Assembly: GCA_029339505.1 (NCBI GenBank)
Contig: JAQISU010000036.1
Location: 588,501-652,500 of the forward strand
Length of the DNA stretch: 64,000 bases
DNA from: Unio delphinus
Lineage: Eukaryota; Mollusca; Bivalvia; Unionida; Unionidae
Direction: 5' to 3'
The notes below the pieces were generated by a model that did no database searches, was not told where the DNA came from, and worked only from the letters and a program-made list of their open reading frames with translations. Positions 43,226 through 51,952 of the stretch are shown one piece after another (positions within the stretch are counted from its first letter, which is position 1; the number at the start of each line of letters is the position of its first letter). The position numbers and the translations under genes are program-made.

Positions 43226-43329
43226 TACTACTACTACAGATGCTACTATAGCTAATGCAGTTACATATAAAACTAATGTAGCCATTGTTAATACAAAACT
43301 GCTACTATATGTGTTTCTATTAGAAATCC

Positions 43330-43600
43330 TGATACAATAGCTATTGCTATTACAAAAGCTACTGCTGTTACAAATATTGCTACTAGTATTGCTACTGTTA
43401 TCATAGACACGGATGCAAAAGCTACTGCTGTTACAAATATTGCTAATAGTATTGCTACTGTTATCATAAACATGGATACAAAAGCTACTGCTGTTACAAA
43501 TATTACTACTAGTATTGCTACTGTTATCATAAACACGGATACAAAAGCTACTACTGTTACAAACATTGCTACTAGTATTGCTACTTTTATCAGAAATAAT
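43330..43600. repeat. 63-bp minisatellite
   Basis: The motif GCTACTGCTGTTACAAATAT recurs at 43358, 43421, 43484 and (as GCTACTACTG) 43547, an exact 63-base period. Because 63 is 21 codons, frames on both strands stay open and encode Ala/Val/Thr/Ile-rich repeats. Degenerate GCTACTA-type units extend from about 43230 to 43790. I treat it as a satellite, not a gene. Confidence 0.85.
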
Positions 43601-43808
43601 GATACTAGTGTTATTGCTATTACGAAAGTGATATTGTATCTGTTTCTATTACAAACATTGTTATTATAGATGTTGATCTTAAAATATTGCTATGGTCGCT
43701 ATTGTCACTACAAAAACACATACTGTAGGTATTGGTTCTACAAATGCTGCTACTAGAAGATTGGATATTACAAACACTGCTACCATTGCTATAAAAAATA
43801 TTTCTAAT

Positions 43809-43822
43809 ATATATATATATAT

Positions 43823-43888
<66 letters not shown>
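43809..43888. repeat. (TA)n tract at left insertion edge
   Basis: A TA array runs directly into the left terminal repeat of the Polinton. The right edge continues as AATATATATA, so the element seems to have inserted in a TA array. Confidence 0.85.
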
Positions 43889-43890
<2 letters not shown>

Positions 43891-44157
43891 CAGCAGAAGG
43901 GGCGAACCGGACAACATTTTTAGACAAGTTTTCACTAAAATCACGCTTAAAAACAATGAAACCAATGACATCAGGCCCCCAATGTGTGTGTGAATCATGG
44001 ATTAGGTCCAAAAAAAAAATATGAAAAAATCAATGAAATTAATGAAATCCTCCATCGATTTTTTGGGAAAAAGGGACTACGACATCGTTGTCACTCACCC
44101 CTTCTGCTGCTATGGGTTAACCGAATATTTGATCCAGTCCGATACGATATCGTGTTC
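43889..44157 (+). repeat. Polinton left terminal inverted repeat
   Basis: It starts AGCAGCAGAAGGGG and matches the inverse of 58855-59135 at roughly 93 percent by eye. The main difference is about 19 extra bases in the right copy between its GCTGCTGC block and the GTTAACCGAATATT block. The inner end corresponds to the last codons of the packaging ATPase gene in the right copy. Confidence 0.93.
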
Positions 44158-44200
44158 CAGACTTTGTCTGGGGGCGAAAATCACTACGACGAAAATCCTT

Positions 44201-45571
44201 TCAGGATTTCACAAATAGACTAATTTGTAAAACCTCCTCTTGTAAATCAATCAGATTATTAGACTGGTCAGTGAGTTTGAAATTAATTGTGGTTAATGAA
44301 TTATTATGACATCGCATATAGACTGGATTCACCGGGGACTCAATTATTAAAAACCCTGGAGGAGCTGTTGGTGCAAATGAATACAAAATATATCCCTGCT
44401 GAGCTTGATTTGATCGTTCTAAATTTATTTGATAGCTTCCTTCGATCACATCACATACTAAATTGAGCGCAATCACCGATGAAATATTCACGTTGAACGG
44501 AGCAATATGCCTGCCACCACCATCTGGGTCATTATTGTGTTTGAGGGTTTTTATTTCCGGTGATGTTGTTTTTTTCCACGCATCATGAATTATTTTAAAA
44601 CCAACATCGATGGTGTCACTGAGAAGTTTTTTTAGTTCTGGTACGTTATATTCTGGTAGTTTGAATGTGGGGATATCTTCAACGCGGATATTATAGTCTG
44701 TTGCAAATCTTGTTCTTGTTTCAGGATAACTGTCATCTAATATATCCTGAATAATTTTCAAATTAAATTTTTCCATATCGTTGATAATTTTATTGCATGT
44801 TTCTACGACGCTGATAAATTCATCTCGGGTGAGAGAGCCGGATTTAAGAGGTATTAACAACAGTGAAAAATCATTATTCATTGCTGTGAAATTTTCAGCG
44901 ATTTTAAGTTCGTTAGTAATAAGAAATTTCCTTTTTCTATCTATATCGTCAATGGGAGTAAAAAAATCTCTATTATACGTGTGATCTTTATAACTCTTTA
45001 TTGGATTATCAGATTTTATCCTGTCTGTGACATAATCAGATTTTTGTGGTTCTGGTAAATCAACGGTTTCTTCCCGGGGTATTAATTCAGGCCATCCTAG
45101 TACGGTTCTTATTGAGCTTTGATAGATATCTACGACATAACCCTCTGTGCTTATTTCAATGGCAGATGATAGTGTTGGTTCATGAACTGTTATAGCTATT
45201 TTTGACTCTACTCCAGTAATCGATTTTATTCTACGCGCGAATTCATTATTGATTTGTTCGATTTGGTATGATCCGGTTGGTATGGAAACAACATTCCAGT
45301 CTGGGGTTCCGTCGGGTTTATTCTTATTTGCAAATACCAGGGAATTATTCGGTTGTTGACCACCAAATGATTTTGACCTAATATTTGGCCAACTGTGGTA
45401 TACTCGTAATTTTACTAGCGCTATCTCCTTCACTGGGACCGGAGAGGGGAAATTCACACTGAATTCTGGATTCGTTGAGGTTATTGAGATCATGCTTGTT
45501 TGTACTGGGTTTGTGTTCTCCACTATTTGTTGAAGTAATTCCATCTGTGTTGTCATTGTTATTATACTCAT
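44201..45571 (-). CDS. Putative minor capsid (penton-like) protein
   Basis: A 456-residue protein starting MSIITMTTQMELLQQ. Its N-terminal ~180 residues have the pattern often seen in Polinton/adintovirus virion proteins: a strand-rich opening (VNFPSPVPVKEIALVKLRV), the motif VSIPTGSYQIEQINNEFARR, then AITVHEPTLSSAIEIS and an SSIRTVLGWPE block. A helical, charged middle follows (about 200-330), then a C-terminal strand-rich part with PGFLIIESPVNPVYMRCHN. I infer a vertex or minor capsid role from this N-terminal pattern and the neighbourhood of capsid genes; structure comparison would be needed to call it a jelly roll. It is the last gene of the leftward block, 44 bases from the terminal repeat. 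Its 5' 194 bases overlap the next gene in another frame. ATG codons at residues 6 and 10 are alternative starts. Confidence 0.7.
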   Translation of the reverse strand: MSIITMTTQMELLQQIVENTNPVQTSMISITSTNPEFSVNFPSPVPVKEIALVKLRVYHSWPNIRSKSFGGQQPNNSLVFANKNKPDGTPDWNVVSIPTGSYQIEQINNEFARRIKSITGVESKIAITVHEPTLSSAIEISTEGYVVDIYQSSIRTVLGWPELIPREETVDLPEPQKSDYVTDRIKSDNPIKSYKDHTYNRDFFTPIDDIDRKRKFLITNELKIAENFTAMNNDFSLLLIPLKSGSLTRDEFISVVETCNKIINDMEKFNLKIIQDILDDSYPETRTRFATDYNIRVEDIPTFKLPEYNVPELKKLLSDTIDVGFKIIHDAWKKTTSPEIKTLKHNNDPDGGGRHIAPFNVNISSVIALNLVCDVIEGSYQINLERSNQAQQGYILYSFAPTAPPGFLIIESPVNPVYMRCHNNSLTTINFKLTDQSNNLIDLQEEVLQISLFVKS

Positions 45572-46025
45572 GTTTTTGTATTTCTAATTTTGACATCGCA
45601 GAATCATATATATCTACCATCGCTGAAAACTCACTCTCTGATATAATTGTATCATCGAGCGATGACGATATCAATGAGGATAATTGCGAGTATGCAGTAG
45701 ACACAACATGAAATTGAATTATGTAGTCTTGTAGTTTCCGTTGGCTGCATGAGGATATTTTTTTTGTGATTATTGAAATTATTCCAGCGATTGTTGTTGC
45801 CGCAGAAATGCAAATTGGAACAGCTATCGGGGCCATCATTGTCACTGAAGACAGTATAATACCAGCTCCGGTGATTACACCACTCACAGCGTACACAGTA
45901 ACATCAATTGCGGTAATTCTCCTGCGGTATTTTTTAATTTTCATTGCATACTCCTCAGACAAGGTTTTGAGTCTAGTTTGATACTCTCTGACTTGATCAT
46001 AGCGATATTGCGATGATGAAATCAT
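45378..46025 (-). CDS. Polinton membrane protein
   Basis: A 215-residue protein. The N-terminal ~45 residues are charged and helical (YQTRLKTLSEEYAMKIKKYR). Two adjacent hydrophobic segments follow (about residues 42-62, TVYAVSGVITGAGIILSSV, and 65-88, APIAVPICISAATTIAGIIS). Next come a basic turn and a helical C-terminal part with SSLDDTIISESEFSAMVDIYD, a pattern I associate with a recurrent Polinton-encoded membrane protein. The last ~65 residues are Asn/Ser-rich, low in complexity, and are encoded in sequence that also encodes the start of the 456-residue protein. A role in the virion membrane or in entry is only inferred. The start is the ATG at 46025, preceded by AT-rich sequence. Confidence 0.65.
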   Translation of the reverse strand: MISSSQYRYDQVREYQTRLKTLSEEYAMKIKKYRRRITAIDVTVYAVSGVITGAGIILSSVTMMAPIAVPICISAATTIAGIISIITKKISSCSQRKLQDYIIQFHVVSTAYSQLSSLISSSLDDTIISESEFSAMVDIYDSAMSKLEIQKHEYNNNDNTDGITSTNSGEHKPSTNKHDLNNLNESRIQCEFPLSGPSEGDSASKITSIPQLAKY

Positions 46026-46054
46026 TTTTATTTTAAATACGCTATCGTTTTCAA

Positions 46055-47179
46055 TTACGATTTACTTAAATCCGCTACGAATTCCACATACCACGTTGTT
46101 GAGACCCTAACCAAATTTTTATCAGTAGATGTGATTGTAAACTTTTCAGTTGTATTCTTGTCCATGATCGTTGAAATCGTATTATTGACCCCGGATGAAC
46201 TGGACGATGAAATATTAAATTGAGATAATGGTGTTACTAGTGTTAATCGATAAATACCCTTAACGGTTGCAGTGATATCTAATTTGTTGTTTGTAGGTGT
46301 CCACTCAAATGATCCGTGTTGGATCGTGTATACTAAGTTGTTGGTTTTCTCATGAGGAATTTTTGTTTTTTCAATTACTGTTATCATCCTCGTTGCATCC
46401 CCTTTGATGTCTTCGATGAAAGTTTTCGTCTCATCGATGGATTTTTTAATATCAGGGAGTTTTAGTTCAATTTTATCGAATGTAGTTCCAATAAATTTAT
46501 CAATGATATTTCTACGAAATGCGTTAAACTGTTTTATGTGTTCTTCGGTTTTAGATTAAAGTGTTGCTAGTTCTAACGCAGAATCGTTGAGAGTTTTAAA
46601 TCGATCTGTAATCGTCGAAAAAAGTACACCCGGTTTGAGTTTACCCTGATCGGAAAATAACGCGATAGTATCCTCGATTGCGTTTTGTTGTTTAACCAAA
46701 ATATCATCCAGATAAATATTACTGGTTTTCAATTTACCCTGATCGGAAAATAACGCGATAGTAAACTCGATTGCGTTTTGTTGTTTAACTAAAATATCAT
46801 CGAGAGAAATATTACTGGTTTTCAATTTACCCTGATCGGAAAATAACGCAACGGTGTTCTCGATTGCGTTTTGTTGTTTAACTAAAATATCATCCAGAGA
46901 GATATTACTGGTTTTCAATTTACCCTGATCGGAAAATAACGCAACGGTGTTCTTGATTGCGTTTCGTTGTTTAACTAAAATATCATCCAGAGAGATATTA
47001 CTAGATTTCAATTTACCCTGTTTGTCCTGAAATACAACTATTTCATTAGGATCAACATTTGTTAAGTTCAACGTCTCAGCGATTTCATCTTTAATTTTTT
47101 TTGTTATATCCTTGATAGAATCAGGGGTTGCAGTGCCATCGGGTTTGGGTTTCAAAGATCTCCCCCAAATATCAATCAT
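46055..47179 (-). pseudogene. Fibre-like repeat protein with in-frame stop
   Basis: The frame begins with ATG at 47179 and runs to 46055, broken only by TAA at 46556-46558. The N-terminal part (~48 residues) leads into four 31-residue repeats, 93 bases apart (landmark positions 47013, 46920, 46827, 46734, 46641), each with LKTSNISLDDILVKQQNA-like text. After the stop, 166 more codons stay open in the same frame: a helical stretch, then a strand-rich C-terminal domain of ~90 residues with SQFNISSSSSSGVN. Regular repeats plus a terminal globular domain resemble a trimeric fibre with shaft and knob. This role is inferred, not shown. No ATG lies early after the stop; the first is at 46387. The gene follows the protease by one base. 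Confidence 0.65.
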
Positions 47180-47180
47180 G

Positions 47181-47627
47181 TTATTGTAAAACTCTTTCTC
47201 TCTCTAAAAAGCGATTGCTGGTGTAGTCATTTACGACAATATGAGGTGGTTTTCCCCTTGGGTTACCCAAGGAGTTAGAAATAGCATCAAGGACATTTAA
47301 TACTTCACTGCCGCATATTGGTGGGTCATTGATTTGTTGTGTTGGTAGCGTAGAATACCAAGTCTTCATTGGAAATTGTTTTATGTAACGCATAAACTCT
47401 TTTGGTGGGGCTAATCCATATGAATCAAAATAGACAATCCCACGTGGATCAATAGCGTATGCAACCCAGTGAGTTCCAGGTCCGGTGCTGTTATCGAGAT
47501 TAATAATACCTGTTTCAGTTTTGTTTGGTTGATGTGGTAATTGATCTTTCATAAAAACACCTCTGAAATGTTTAATCGCTAGTTTTTTAGCAGCGTCCAT
47601 TAAATCGAAATTGGACATGGGAATCAT
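47181..47627 (-). CDS. PRO: Adenain-type cysteine protease
   Basis: A 148-residue thiol protease of the adenovirus-protease/Ulp1 fold used by Polintons to mature capsid proteins. The catalytic set is visible in order: His53 in GPGTHWVAYA, Asp68 in IVYFDSYG, Gln97/98 in TQQIND (oxyanion position) and Cys105 in PPICGSEVLNVLD. The N-terminal FRGVFMKDQLP matches the substrate-side region of this family. Length is short but within the Polinton range, and no breaks are seen. The ATG at 47627 opens the frame; a second ATG three codons on is an alternative start. It lies between the pX-like gene and the fibre-like gene in the leftward block. Confidence 0.9.
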   Translation of the reverse strand: MIPMSNFDLMDAAKKLAIKHFRGVFMKDQLPHQPNKTETGIINLDNSTGPGTHWVAYAIDPRGIVYFDSYGLAPPKEFMRYIKQFPMKTWYSTLPTQQINDPPICGSEVLNVLDAISNSLGNPRGKPPHIVVNDYTSNRFLERERVLQ

Positions 47628-47641
47628 CGAAGATTTCTGAA

Positions 47642-48158
47642 TTAATAAACCGTTCCTGGTAGTCTCAGGCCTGATCCGTGAACGGATCTACCGCTGTACC
47701 ATGAATACGGGGTCCCTGGTAGTCTTAGACCCTTTCCGCTGCACCACGAATACGGGGTTCCTGGTAGTCTTAGACCCAATCCTTGAACGGATCGTCTCTT
47801 TTTTTTATATCCTTGTCCAGCTGCCTTTTTCAACGCCATTCCTGCTGCAGTACCAACGGCTCCTAACGCTGCTGCTTTAGCCACCGCTGGGGCTGCTGCT
47901 GCAATCAATGCTGGTATTGCAGCTAACAATGGAAATATACCGCCTGTTTTAAGAGAGAGTAATCTGAACCCCTTTTTTATCCTTGAAAGCATCATTGAAA
48001 TGTTTCACCTGACGAGTTGTCAGCGATAATTTATTTTCACCACCAGTCATTTGATTAGGTTTCAACGTGATTGTGGTTCCACATTTTTTAGCCGATTCTG
48101 ATTGCAATTTTTTGATTTGACCAGGAGTTAACGTAACACTAATAACACTATATGACAT
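47642..48158 (-). pseudogene. pX-like virion protein, split by frameshift
   Basis: Two overlapping frames together look like one Polinton core/minor virion protein. The first (48158-47949, 69 residues) has two related LTPGQIKKLQ / LTTRQVKHFN modules separated by a CGTTITLKPNQM turn. The second (47995-47642, 117 residues) carries a GGIFPLLAAIPALIAAAAP hydrophobic stretch, a KKAAGQGYKKKRR basic patch and three LRLPGTPYSW-type repeats at the C-terminus. In related elements these parts normally sit on a single chain. Here the switch must happen near CTCTCTCTTAAAA at about 47950-47960. It may be a one- or two-base indel in the CT run, or two separate genes. The hydrophobic-basic layout recalls adenovirus pX/pVI-type proteins. 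Confidence 0.6.
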
Positions 48159-48207
48159 TATATTTAATTGATTGATTCTAATTCAATGAAAAATCGAGAA
48201 AAATCGT

Positions 48208-49617
48208 TCAAAGATTTTCTACTGGGGCATCTACCACTCTCATTCTTCCACCAACACCTTCGAGTAGCATTGATTTATCACTGAGAATGACAGCAACCGC
48301 TCTATAATCAGCAATAGCACCACGAGTCACATTAGCTCTAAAGTGTATATCAACAACTGACTGTCTTGTCAAATCGAGATGTTCCAGTGAGAAGTAATAG
48401 ATCGGATACAGATTCTTAAAATCAAATTGTGATATTTGCAAACCAGTATCGACATTTTGATCGCGTGCCATAAATGACAACAGACGATGATACACGCGTG
48501 CAATATGATTTTCTGTGTAATTAAGTTGTATATCCTCAGATGGTTCCTGCTGGCCGTTTATTCTCAGTGAGACGTCTTTCACACCTAATTGATCAAATAT
48601 CATATGACTGAAACGTTGATTGCCAACTCGTATGTTATCCTGTAACGCAATAAATATATGACGTGCCGCAGAAACGCCTTGTTTTGCTGCTAGTTTCCAA
48701 GTGAATCACCCGTTGATATTTGATTGCTTCACATCTGTACTCACGGTTGGCCAACTCAACAACGACTTTCCTCCTTGGTCCATAAATGATAGTAATCGTC
48801 CTTCTGCGGTGATTGCTGGAGTCAACACTGGCATCCACAATGATATTTTTGTTAAATTGACTTTACCGGCATCAGCATTGGCGGCTGCAATATCTACTAG
48901 AATCCTCCAAATTGCATCATTATCATCACTTTTTCGTACAAGCGATACTGTATGCTTCGCCCCGTAGATAACTTTTCTGACGTTTCTACAGAATCCAAAT
49001 ATGTGATGCAGTGGAATCGCGCATGAAAATGATTTACGCTCTCCTTGCAACATTGCGTTTCGTGTTGCGGCTCCTAGATTGAAATTAGCATCGTTGTTTA
49101 TAATCATATTCTCGATATCAGAATCATTATTATCACGTTTTTTGGGTCGTCTTACAACAAATGGATTTCCACCAGCGGTATTCTTACCATCTTTTGCAAA
49201 CATCATAGAGGGTCCTGCTGATCTTGTATAATCATCGGAATATCTCGCTAACCCGATTATTGTTGTGGCCACATCAACATCACGATCTATGGACTCAATT
49301 TCTTTTCCATCAATGAGATATCTAGCACTCTCAAATAGCGCCATAATACCATTATTGACAAAACCGACTTGAGTATCAGCTGGATACGGTGCTGGTACAG
49401 CAGTAGTATCAGCAGCTGTTACAATTTCTCCTTCTACTTCAATAAATGCTTCACAGGGTAAAAAGTATTTACTGGTATCATGGACTTGAAGATCAATTCT
49501 TGCTCGACTATTTGAGTCTATGGCATGATAGGCGTAATATTGATAATCGCGTACAGAATCATCCTTGCCAACTGGGGCGTCTATATCAAACGCCGGATCA
49601 TGTGATTTTTTGAACAT
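48208..49617 (-). pseudogene. MCP: Major capsid protein candidate with in-frame TGA
   Basis: The frame from ATG 49617 stays open for 303 codons to TGA 48706-48708 and then continues uninterrupted in the same frame for 165 codons to 48208, so 468 residues excluding the stop. The first part includes DYQYYAYHAIDSNSRARIDL, FVNNGIMALFESARYLIDGK and IPLHHIFGFCRNVRKVIYG. The second has RHIFIALQDNIRV, then ISQFDFKNLYPIYYFSLEH and VDIHFRANVTRGAIADYRAV. Length and this motif order match the double-jelly-roll capsid protein of Polintons, which builds an icosahedral shell. The stop lies between the two halves. A separate short product from the internal ATG at 48603 is possible but would lack most of the fold. 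Confidence 0.75.
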
Positions 49618-49708
49618 TTTATTCTATTTATCAGAGTCTAAATAGTAAAATCGTAAACGATTTTCCATTTTCATCGTGAAAAACGCTAGCGTGAAAATCC
49701 ATAGAATT

Positions 49709-50140
49709 TCATCGACGTAGTTTTTTAAGGCCACTTCCTGCTATCATGTTTGCAATATTGCTTTGGTCCCCTTGATTTACCATCGACGCTAATTTTTCAT
49801 CTACTGCGTTATTTATAATTTTACTAACACTTGCAGGCATTTCTTCTGTAGACGGTAACGGTTTCTTTTTTCGTCTCACTAATGATGTTATTTTATCCTT
49901 CGCAGTTGAAAACGCTTTCCCGGCAAGATCTCCAACAGTACTAATACCCTTATCACGAATAACATCAATGGCTTTCATTGATAACTGTTTAGCTAACGGC
50001 ATCACTTTTGGGGCCATTCTTGAAAAGAATCCTAAAATGGTATTGCCGAGACCATCTCCATAGTATGCTTTATAAACTGGAAACCGTGAATTAACTACAT
50101 AGACGGGGGTTGGTTTATCATGATTGTAATGGATGATCAT
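49709..50140 (-). CDS. Small basic virion-associated protein
   Basis: A 143-residue protein starting MIIHYNHDKPTPVYVVN. A central GDGLGNTILGFFSRMAPKVM segment is amphipathic and is followed by basic residues (VRRKKKPLP) and a helical C-terminus ending KKLRR. A Gly-rich turn followed by an amphipathic helix and basic tail is recurrent in Polinton minor virion proteins, and it recalls membrane-active adenovirus pVI. I infer a minor capsid or core role. It sits directly upstream of the capsid gene, 91 bases away, in the same direction. Confidence 0.6.
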   Translation of the reverse strand: MIIHYNHDKPTPVYVVNSRFPVYKAYYGDGLGNTILGFFSRMAPKVMPLAKQLSMKAIDVIRDKGISTVGDLAGKAFSTAKDKITSLVRRKKKPLPSTEEMPASVSKIINNAVDEKLASMVNQGDQSNIANMIAGSGLKKLRR

Positions 50141-50173
50141 TATTATAAAAACAATAGTGTTTTCAATTGTTAT

Positions 50174-51193
50174 TTAATCGCTATGATACCCATTTGCTAA
50201 CTCGTCAATGAAATCTCGATATGCTTTGATATCCATGATACCGCCGGCAAATAACCGTCTACAGATATCAGCTGCTTCATTAATTATTTCTGGAGAGTTA
50301 TTTCCAGCTCGGAATCCTCCTACAAGAACATCTAATCGTGATATATCATTGATAACACTATCAGGACAAGTGTTTCCAATCCTTGGATTTTGCAGTCCAC
50401 TTCCGCTATAACCAGTTGCTTCATCTAGTTTTTCTACATCCGTTTCTTGTAAATAATCATCATCATCATCATCATCAGGTGGTAGTTGTTGTTATTTTTG
50501 TCTTCTTGTTTGTCTACGTGTTGGTGTTTGACGTCGTTCTTCTAATTCTCGTTGTCGCTCTTCTATTTGTTCTCTTTTATAATTACTAATCCCCCTTTGA
50601 AATTCCTTGTATCCTATCTCATCCTTATTCAAACGACCAATCCCTTTATTTAGTTTATACAAATTATCGAACCAATCATTACTTGATATTCTATCATTCT
50701 TATACTCGTCCTTTAAAAAATCTTTTTTTGAATTATAACTTTGAGCAGCAAAATTACCAAAGGCTTGATAATCCTTTGATTTCAATAAACTAGGTTTTTT
50801 TATTAATATTTTAGCATGATCAGTAAATTTATTCAACAGAGAAACAGTCGTTTTTTTCGGATCAGTTTTTTCAGTTTGTTCAGTTTTCGCTGCTAGTTTT
50901 TCGAGTACAGAAATAAGACCCTCTTCCTTTCTTTTACCGGCAGGATCATCTCCCAGTATAGCACGCTCTACCCCCTTCGTTGCTGTGGTTACTGGTTTAA
51001 ACAATTCTTCAGACCCCAGAGCAAAATCAGTTTGTAAACTCTGTCGTTGTTGCAGTTTATTTCTTACAGAGTCACGAATTGGTATAAATTTCTTAATTGC
51101 ATCTAGTCGCTCACGAGCCAATCGGGTTGTTAATGCTTCCTTGACCATTATTTGAAATCGCAAACTATTTTTCAATTGCAAAACACTTGACAT
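50174..51193 (-). pseudogene. Coiled-coil Polinton protein with in-frame TAA
   Basis: The frame starts at ATG 51193 and encodes a charged, mostly helical 233-residue segment (IEERQRELEERRQTPTRR near its end) up to TAA 50492-50494. It continues in frame for 105 codons: QQLPP, a run of seven Asp from a GAT repeat, then GFRAGNNSPEIINEAADICR and ending near 50174. The AGNNSPEI-type C-terminal module recurs in Polinton proteins, so the two parts probably belong to one chain interrupted by a nonsense mutation. Function is unknown; an internal scaffold or tail-like role is a guess. The start codon and promoter region are tandemly duplicated just upstream. Confidence 0.6.
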
Positions 51194-51446
51194 GTCGGAT
51201 GATTTTTGATACGGTCATGGAAGTGTTATTTCATCGTGAGACACCTTCTATCAGTGATGGAGAAAGTGTCATAATTGTATATAAAATAAATAATACTGAC
51301 AGTTTCTCCACTTTTTTGACATGTCGGATGATTTTTGATACGGTCATGGAAGTGTTATTTCATCCTATAACAGCTTCTATCAATGATGAGGAAAGTGTGG
51401 AAATTGTATATAAAAAAATTAATACCACAGTTTCCTCATTCTATTT
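51189..51446 (-). promoter_or_regulatory. 129-bp promoter/start-codon tandem duplication
   Basis: Two copies begin at 51189 and 51318, exactly 129 bases apart, sharing GACATGTCGGATGATTTTTG and the following bases. On the minus strand each copy contains the ATG, TATATA-like sequence about 80 bases upstream and an imperfect hairpin. The stems differ between copies in a compensating way (GGAGAAA/TTTCTCC versus GAGGAAA/TTTCCTC), each with one mismatch at the same position. It lies between the 133-residue gene and the coiled-coil gene. Confidence 0.65.
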
Positions 51447-51508
51447 TTGACATTTTCAATCCAAAAATGCTAAAAAAATGAAAATCTCTTGAGGGTCGGA
51501 ATGATAAA

Positions 51509-51553
51509 ATGGTCGGGCAATCAATGGTCAGGCAATCAATGGTCGGTCAATCA
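51509..51553. repeat. Three 15-bp direct repeats
   Basis: ATGGTCGGGCAATCA, ATGGTCAGGCAATCA and ATGGTCGGTCAATCA lie in tandem just after the stop of the 133-residue gene. Such iterons can be protein-binding sites; no function is shown. Confidence 0.75.
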
Positions 51554-51952
51554 AAATTGTTCATTTTCTTGAATTAATGCCCGTAGGTTTCTAATTTTAG
51601 AGTTGACTTCTTTTTTCAATTCGTATTCGTTACCTAATTCTTTTCGTATTCCTTCTACGATAGTATACAACGGGACGAACACACTGATGTCACTGGAAAA
51701 TGAAAGAGAGTCTTTAATAGAATTCTGAATTCTTTTGATGAGTGCATACTTCTTGGGTAGCATATACTTGTTAGTTCTAACCCCGTATTCTATATCCTGA
51801 AAATCAGACACAATTTGATCAGGATTTAACCCATCTGATAGTTTGATATCCTGATTTTTCAATTTTGCTATTTCAACTATGATGCTATTCATGTTTTCAG
51901 AATTCATTATTCTATAAGAATGACATATCTCTAATTGGAAATTATGACGCAT
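51551..51952 (-). CDS. Unknown Polinton protein, 133 residues
   Basis: An open frame starting MRHNFQLEICHSYRIMN, with a likely alternative start at the second Met (MNSENMNSIIVEIAK). It is helical and charged, with no motif I recognise. Its ATG overlaps the stop of the homing-endonuclease frame (TAATG), so the two could be co-transcribed. The three 15-bp repeats lie at its 3' end. Confidence 0.5.
   Translation of the reverse strand: MRHNFQLEICHSYRIMNSENMNSIIVEIAKLKNQDIKLSDGLNPDQIVSDFQDIEYGVRTNKYMLPKKYALIKRIQNSIKDSLSFSSDISVFVPLYTIVEGIRKELGNEYELKKEVNSKIRNLRALIQENEQF

Noticed and set aside
43288..43566. 92-residue hydrophobic minus frame that looks like a membrane protein
   Set aside because: It is a 63-bp satellite read in frame; the other strand is equally open.
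44781..45981. Plus-strand open frames of 67-78 residues within 44.8-46.0 kb
   Set aside because: They are antisense to the penton-like and membrane-protein genes and show no domain pattern.
48635..48838. 67-residue frame inside the capsid gene, first taken as evidence for frameshifts
   Set aside because: The capsid frame is continuous across the TGA at 48706, so this alternative frame is a shadow.
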